Origin: Stropharia rugosoannulata
Taxonomy: Eukaryota > Basidiomycota > Agaricomycetes > Agaricales > Strophariaceae
Length of the DNA: 64,000 bases
NCBI GenBank assembly: GCA_028532985.1
Contig: JANCIK010000005.1
Coordinates: 2,052,501 to 2,116,500 of the forward strand
Direction of reading: 5' to 3'
Shown: positions 60,558 to 64,000 of the stretch, one piece after another
How the letters are laid out: each line of letters starts with the position of its first letter
Position numbering within the stretch: position 1 is the stretch's first letter
Notes under the pieces: model-generated
The model's input: the letters and a program-made list of their open reading frames with translations, nothing else
What the model was told of the DNA's origin: nothing
Database searches by the model: none
Program-made: the position numbers and the translations under genes

Positions 60558-62372
60558 CTAATTGCGCGCAGAGTCGATATGCGTGACCTGCCTCCCCTCG
60601 CCGCCTCCAAGCCCTCCAGCTCCGACAGCTGCAGCGCGCTGCTTCTCGCCCTCTCGCGTGCCTTCAGGCGCGACCGTCGCAGCCTGCTCGCGCGCCGCAT
60701 TGCCGTCGCGTGCGCTCATGCCCTGCGGCGAGGCGTGTGCGCCCGTTAGGCCTTTGGCTTCGGTTAGTGGGAGGTATTGTTTTTGGTCTTGGTCTTGGTC
60801 TTGCTTTTGGTCTTGGGATTGGGTGGTATCGGGGTTCGTGGTGGAAGTGGTATTGGGGTTCGTGGTGGAGGTAGAGGTAGACATGGGTCCGTACGGCGTG
60901 GGGAACGTACCCGTACCCGTGTTAGCTGTGCCGGAGGTGTTTGCTGCGCCTGCTCCTGCGCCTGGTGTGGACGAGTGGGCAGTTACACCTCCAGAAGCGG
61001 ACGGCGTGGCGGGGGTAGGGGAAGACAACGAGGCAGGCGCGCGCGCGTCGCCGAGGCAGAGCGTCTCCGTCTCTGGGGCGTCGCGTGCCACGCGCGCGGG
61101 GGAGGGCGAGGGCGTGCGTGCGCGGTCTTGTGCCTGTTGACTCGGTTCGTTCTGGCTAGACCCGTTCGCAGTGGTACCAGTGGCAGCGGGGGTGGTGGTA
61201 GAGTCCTCCCCCTTCTCGTCCTTATCCTTACCCTCGCCTTCGTCCTCGTCCTCGTCGTCGTCCCCATCAGCGTCCTTATCCTTATCCTCATCGGCGTTCT
61301 CGAACGGGTTCGGCTCGTCCTCGCCAGTGAGCTTCTTGCGGCGCTCCTCGCCGCTCTTGAGCGCGCGGCCGTGGGCGACGAGGTCGGGGTCGCGCGTGAT
61401 CTTGCCCTTGATGGTCGCTTTGAGGCCGGTGATCTTGTCTTCGAGGGTCTATTTGACAGTGATGCGGAGTGTTAGTACGAGGTTTTTGGACGTGATGTTA
61501 TCGAAGAACGGAAAACGAAAGACAAATACGAGTGTGAATAACGAAAATGGGATAAGGCTGGGTAGCACGGTTGCCATGCACGCCATACCATACCGTGCCA
61601 TGCCATGCCATGCATCCCGTACGCCGGTGCGGCGTGGGGTAAAAGGCTCACGCGAAGATTAAAGAAGCGAGCAACGATATGAAGGAGGCGAAGGGGGTGG
61701 TGCTACAGCCTGCTGCGGCACGGGGATGAGGTTAATATGAAATCAAATGATGATGAAGTTTGAATATGAAAGCCAAATACGTTAGCGTGGTGCTACTGTG
61801 AGATGAAAATGAAGATGAAAATGAATAGCCAGGGCAGGCAGGGCACGGCGAGAGTGGGGGACGTATACGGGCGAGTGGGGTATTGTGGCAGGCACAGCAG
61901 AAGGGGGGCGAGGAAAGTAAGGAAAATGAAAATTGATTGAATGACAACTTGCGAGGCGAAGGGAGATTAAAAAAGATATAAGATATGATGGAGTCAAGAA
62001 CAAGAAGATGAGGAGAGAATGGAGAACGAAATATAAAGAGAACAGAACAGAACAAGGGCTGAAGATGGAAAAGGGATAGATAGATAGATAGAAAGAAAGA
62101 AAAGGACTTACCGCACCGGCGCGGTAGTTGGGCCCGTAGCCTACCTTGCCTGCGTGGCGCTGCTCGGGCAGGTTGGGGTCGTTCACCTCGGAGGCCGAGT
62201 CTGCGGCGTCGTTTGCTTTGGCATCGCTGGGCGGGTCGGCGTGGGGGACGCCACCGCTCGTCGCGGGTGCATTGGCGTTGGCGTTTGGGTTTACGCTGGG
62301 GTTGACGGGGCTTGGGTTGGCCATCGCGTTTGTGGTCTCGCTGGTGGTGGTGTTTGCAGTCGTAGAAGTCAT
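60558..62372 (-). CDS. CsbD-like, low-complexity hypothetical protein with one long intron
   Basis: Two exons on the minus strand (62372-62112 and 61448-60558) give 383 residues with a GTAAGT donor. The N-terminal 70 residues are Thr/Ala/Asn/Pro-rich. The segment HAGKVGYGPNYRAGATLEDK continues ITGLKATIKGKITRDPDLVA, then HGRALKSGEERRKKLTGEDE. It resembles the short CsbD-type helical module (DKI.GLK..IKGKI) seen in fungal stress-related proteins. The rest is acidic (DEDKDKDADGDDDEDEDE), then Ser/Thr/Gly-rich with QDQDQKQ runs. No enzyme motif is present. The 663-nt intron is over ten times the window's typical intron length. It contains GATA and GAAA microsatellites. A minus-strand TATAAAG at 62415-62421 lies 43 bp upstream of the start. 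The CsbD similarity is moderate and by eye. Confidence 0.72.
62075..62104. repeat. GATA/GAAA microsatellite in an intron
   Basis: About four GATA units are followed by about three GAAA units, directly next to the donor of the long intron of the CsbD-like gene (donor at 62111). Confidence 0.8.
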
Positions 62373-62911
62373 AGTACAAATGTTTTCAAGTTGCCCTCTC
62401 CCTCCTCCCTCCCGCTTTATACTGTGCGCATCCGTGGAGGCAGGTATGTATGACGCATATGACGAAGACGAAGTGTGTGGTGGTGGAGCGCGGCAGGGAA
62501 CTGGCCAGGGCACAGTGCTATACATAGCGTGCAGTGGGAGAGTCGGCTAGATTTGCTATAAATAGGTCGGATATAAATAAGTCGGGTAGATCAAAATAAT
62601 CATGGATGGAATGCGCCACGGCTAAAGGGCGCACCCGCTAACCCGTCTGCAGGGCGCTGGTTGCACGCACGTCGGCCGCCGCCGGGGTGGTTGTGGGTGG
62701 GTGTATAACTGGCGGAGGGAAGGAGGCGGGGTTGCCATGCCCGCCAGGAGAGCAGTAATATTAGGTATTAGGTATAGGATTACCTACAGGCCATCCTTCT
62801 ATGCCCGCCACGTGCCCACCCGCTTTATAATTCGCTGCCTTCCATCTGCCATCTGCCAGCCAGCCAAACGGCGCCCGTTGCCAGCCTGGGCCTCCCTAAA
62901 TTTTGGTTCTG
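62373..62911. promoter_or_regulatory. Divergent promoter region
   Basis: This 539-bp gap lies between two divergent start codons. A minus-strand TATAAAG at 62415-62421 serves the CsbD-like gene. A TTTATAA at 62824-62830, about 80 bp upstream of 62912, could serve the plus-strand gene. Two TATAAATA copies lie near 62559-62578 in the middle. No coding signal was seen. Confidence 0.4.
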
Positions 62912-64000
62912 ATGTCCTCCTCTTCGCCTGACCTGCCAGGCTACCGCATCCCTCGCAAGCCCCCGCCTGGCCTTGCCCTCCACACTCCAAGCACACACCC
63001 CTACCACCACCAGAGCACATACACCCACGCATACACCCACATTCTACACGACACAGACCGCGACGCCCGCTACCCCGCACCAGACCCCACCGACCCCTTC
63101 GCCCCCCTCTCCGTCCTCCGCACACGCACCTCTAGCGCACTCGCCCTCGCGCGCCTCACCCCGCACCACAGCCGCGACTCTGTCCATCTCCTCTTCCCCG
63201 ACCCCAACCCCGCCCCGGGCGCGCGCCGCCACTCCATATCCGTCGCCTACACAACACCTGCCGTCCCCCGCGTCGTCCGCGTCGGCGCCGGCCCCGCGCC
63301 CATGGACACGATTGCACCCACGTGGGCCAACACCTCAGACGACGCATGGCCAGGCGCAGAGAGCGACGCGAGCACCGCGTCCGAGATGGTCTTTGCCCGC
63401 ACCGGTGCCTACGGCCCGCCCACGACGACCGCGTTTCCCTCGTTCCCCTCCACACCCACACTCTCCTCTACCGCGTCCTCGCTCTACCGCGCACCGAGCC
63501 CCCTCCGCCATAGTACCGCAGGCCCGCTGCGCAACTCCTCCGTCCATCCGTACGGCGCCCCGAGCTCGCTACGACATCGCTCGCCCAGCCCCGCGCCCAC
63601 GCTCACCCTGCATTCTACCTCGATTTCGAAGACACATGAGAAGCAGGCGAAAGTAAAGTCCAAGGCGGGTGAAAAGCCTAAGGCCAAGGAAAAGGTAAAG
63701 ACCCACCCGCGCGTCGGCTTGCCCCCGCTCTCCCTCGCCCTGACACGCCCACACCGCTCCCCCGCCTCTGCACCACCGACGTGCGCGCCCCAGCTGGTCC
63801 CCAGTACAAGTGCTGCGAAACCACAGGCTGAGAAAACACCGACGACCACTACACGGCTCGGCGCCTTTGCGCGCCTTCTCTCTCGTGCGGGCGCCGGCGT
63901 GGGTGGCAGGTCCAGGTCCAAGTCGGGCGAGCGGGCGGTGCACGAGGTGGGTGCTGGAACATCGGGGCACGACGCAGGCGCTAGCGCGGAGCGTAACAGC
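62912..64000 (+). CDS. GC-rich, Pro/Ser/Arg-rich hypothetical protein, runs off the window
   Basis: An uninterrupted 363-codon frame from ATG at 62912 through the last base, so the C-terminus is missing. The protein starts MSSSSPDLPGYRIPRKPPPG. It is rich in Pro, Ser, Ala, Arg and His, with phrases like SDASTASEMVFARTGAYGPP and APSPLRHSTAGPLRNSS and a Lys-rich patch KEKQ-like near 63640-63700. No domain is recognisable; it looks disordered. Third codon positions are nearly all G or C, consistent with the GC-rich end of the window and with real coding. A second frame in the same region (62973-63656) is also open because of the base composition; the 62912 frame is longer and has a plausible start, so it is preferred. 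Confidence 0.6.
   Translation, partial: MSSSSPDLPGYRIPRKPPPGLALHTPSTHPYHHQSTYTHAYTHILHDTDRDARYPAPDPTDPFAPLSVLRTRTSSALALARLTPHHSRDSVHLLFPDPNPAPGARRHSISVAYTTPAVPRVVRVGAGPAPMDTIAPTWANTSDDAWPGAESDASTASEMVFARTGAYGPPTTTAFPSFPSTPTLSSTASSLYRAPSPLRHSTAGPLRNSSVHPYGAPSSLRHRSPSPAPTLTLHSTSISKTHEKQAKVKSKAGEKPKAKEKVKTHPRVGLPPLSLALTRPHRSPASAPPTCAPQLVPSTSAAKPQAEKTPTTTTRLGAFARLLSRAGAGVGGRSRSKSGERAVHEVGAGTSGHDAGASAERNS

Noticed and set aside
60777..61475. 232-codon plus-strand frame opposite the CsbD-like gene
   Set aside because: It is valine/leucine/arginine-rich antisense of an acidic low-complexity exon; the minus strand has the plausible start, splice and motif.
62973..63656. 227-codon frame overlapping the last gene
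   Set aside because: It is an offset reading of the same GC-rich sequence; the frame from 62912 is longer and stays open to the window end.

Overview
The window is nuclear DNA from a filamentous basidiomycete, most likely an Agaricomycete. Most genes are split by many GT-AG introns of about 45-75 nt. The proteome is fungal: NIM1-independent housekeeping genes such as Nup159, Snu66/SART-1, Vps34, Lys4, Ilv5 and a fused Bio1-Bio3. Membrane-anchored beta-glucanases and a basidiomycete-type aquaporin point the same way. No rRNA, tRNA, CRISPR array or autonomous transposon was recognised. All gene models below were joined by hand from reading frames, splice sites and family motifs.

Layout. 1-3.1 kb is gene-poor. 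3.1-5.3 kb holds a stand-alone NIS (IucA/IucC) siderophore synthetase. 6.1-10.5 kb holds a C2-domain protein (Fic1/Inn1-like) and a GH5 exo-1,3-glucanase. A 395-bp MITE-like element lies at 11.14 kb. 11.8-18.3 kb is all minus strand: a Q-rich protein, a four-segment membrane protein, an MDR reductase and an aquaporin. After a gene-poor 1.8 kb, a small complex I subunit gene and SART-1/Snu66 are divergent at 20.5 kb. Then come RNase H2A and an F-box gene (minus), homoaconitase (plus), trimethyllysine dioxygenase (minus), and a very large tandem-repeat coiled-coil protein with Ilv5 and Vps34 (plus). Bio1-Bio3, a Nudix CoA hydrolase, an unresolved small gene and an SH3 protein follow on the minus strand. 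Nup159 covers 51.7-57.6 kb, then a GPI-type GH16 glucanase, a CsbD-like protein (minus) and an open-ended GC-rich gene that runs off the window.

Together the genes are mostly unlinked housekeeping functions: lysine (Lys4), branched-chain amino acid (Ilv5), biotin (Bio1-3) and carnitine (TMLD) synthesis, splicing, nuclear transport, PI3P signalling and wall remodelling. No multi-gene cluster is evident. The most unusual items are the NIS siderophore synthetase with an upstream iron-GATA-type site, the MITE-like element, a possible MazF/PemK-like SH3-barrel protein at 49 kb, a GH5 enzyme with Gly in place of the Pro after its catalytic Glu, and the roughly 30-copy MPxAPGE/MPRAPSDG repeat. I did not find a convincing new multi-component system.
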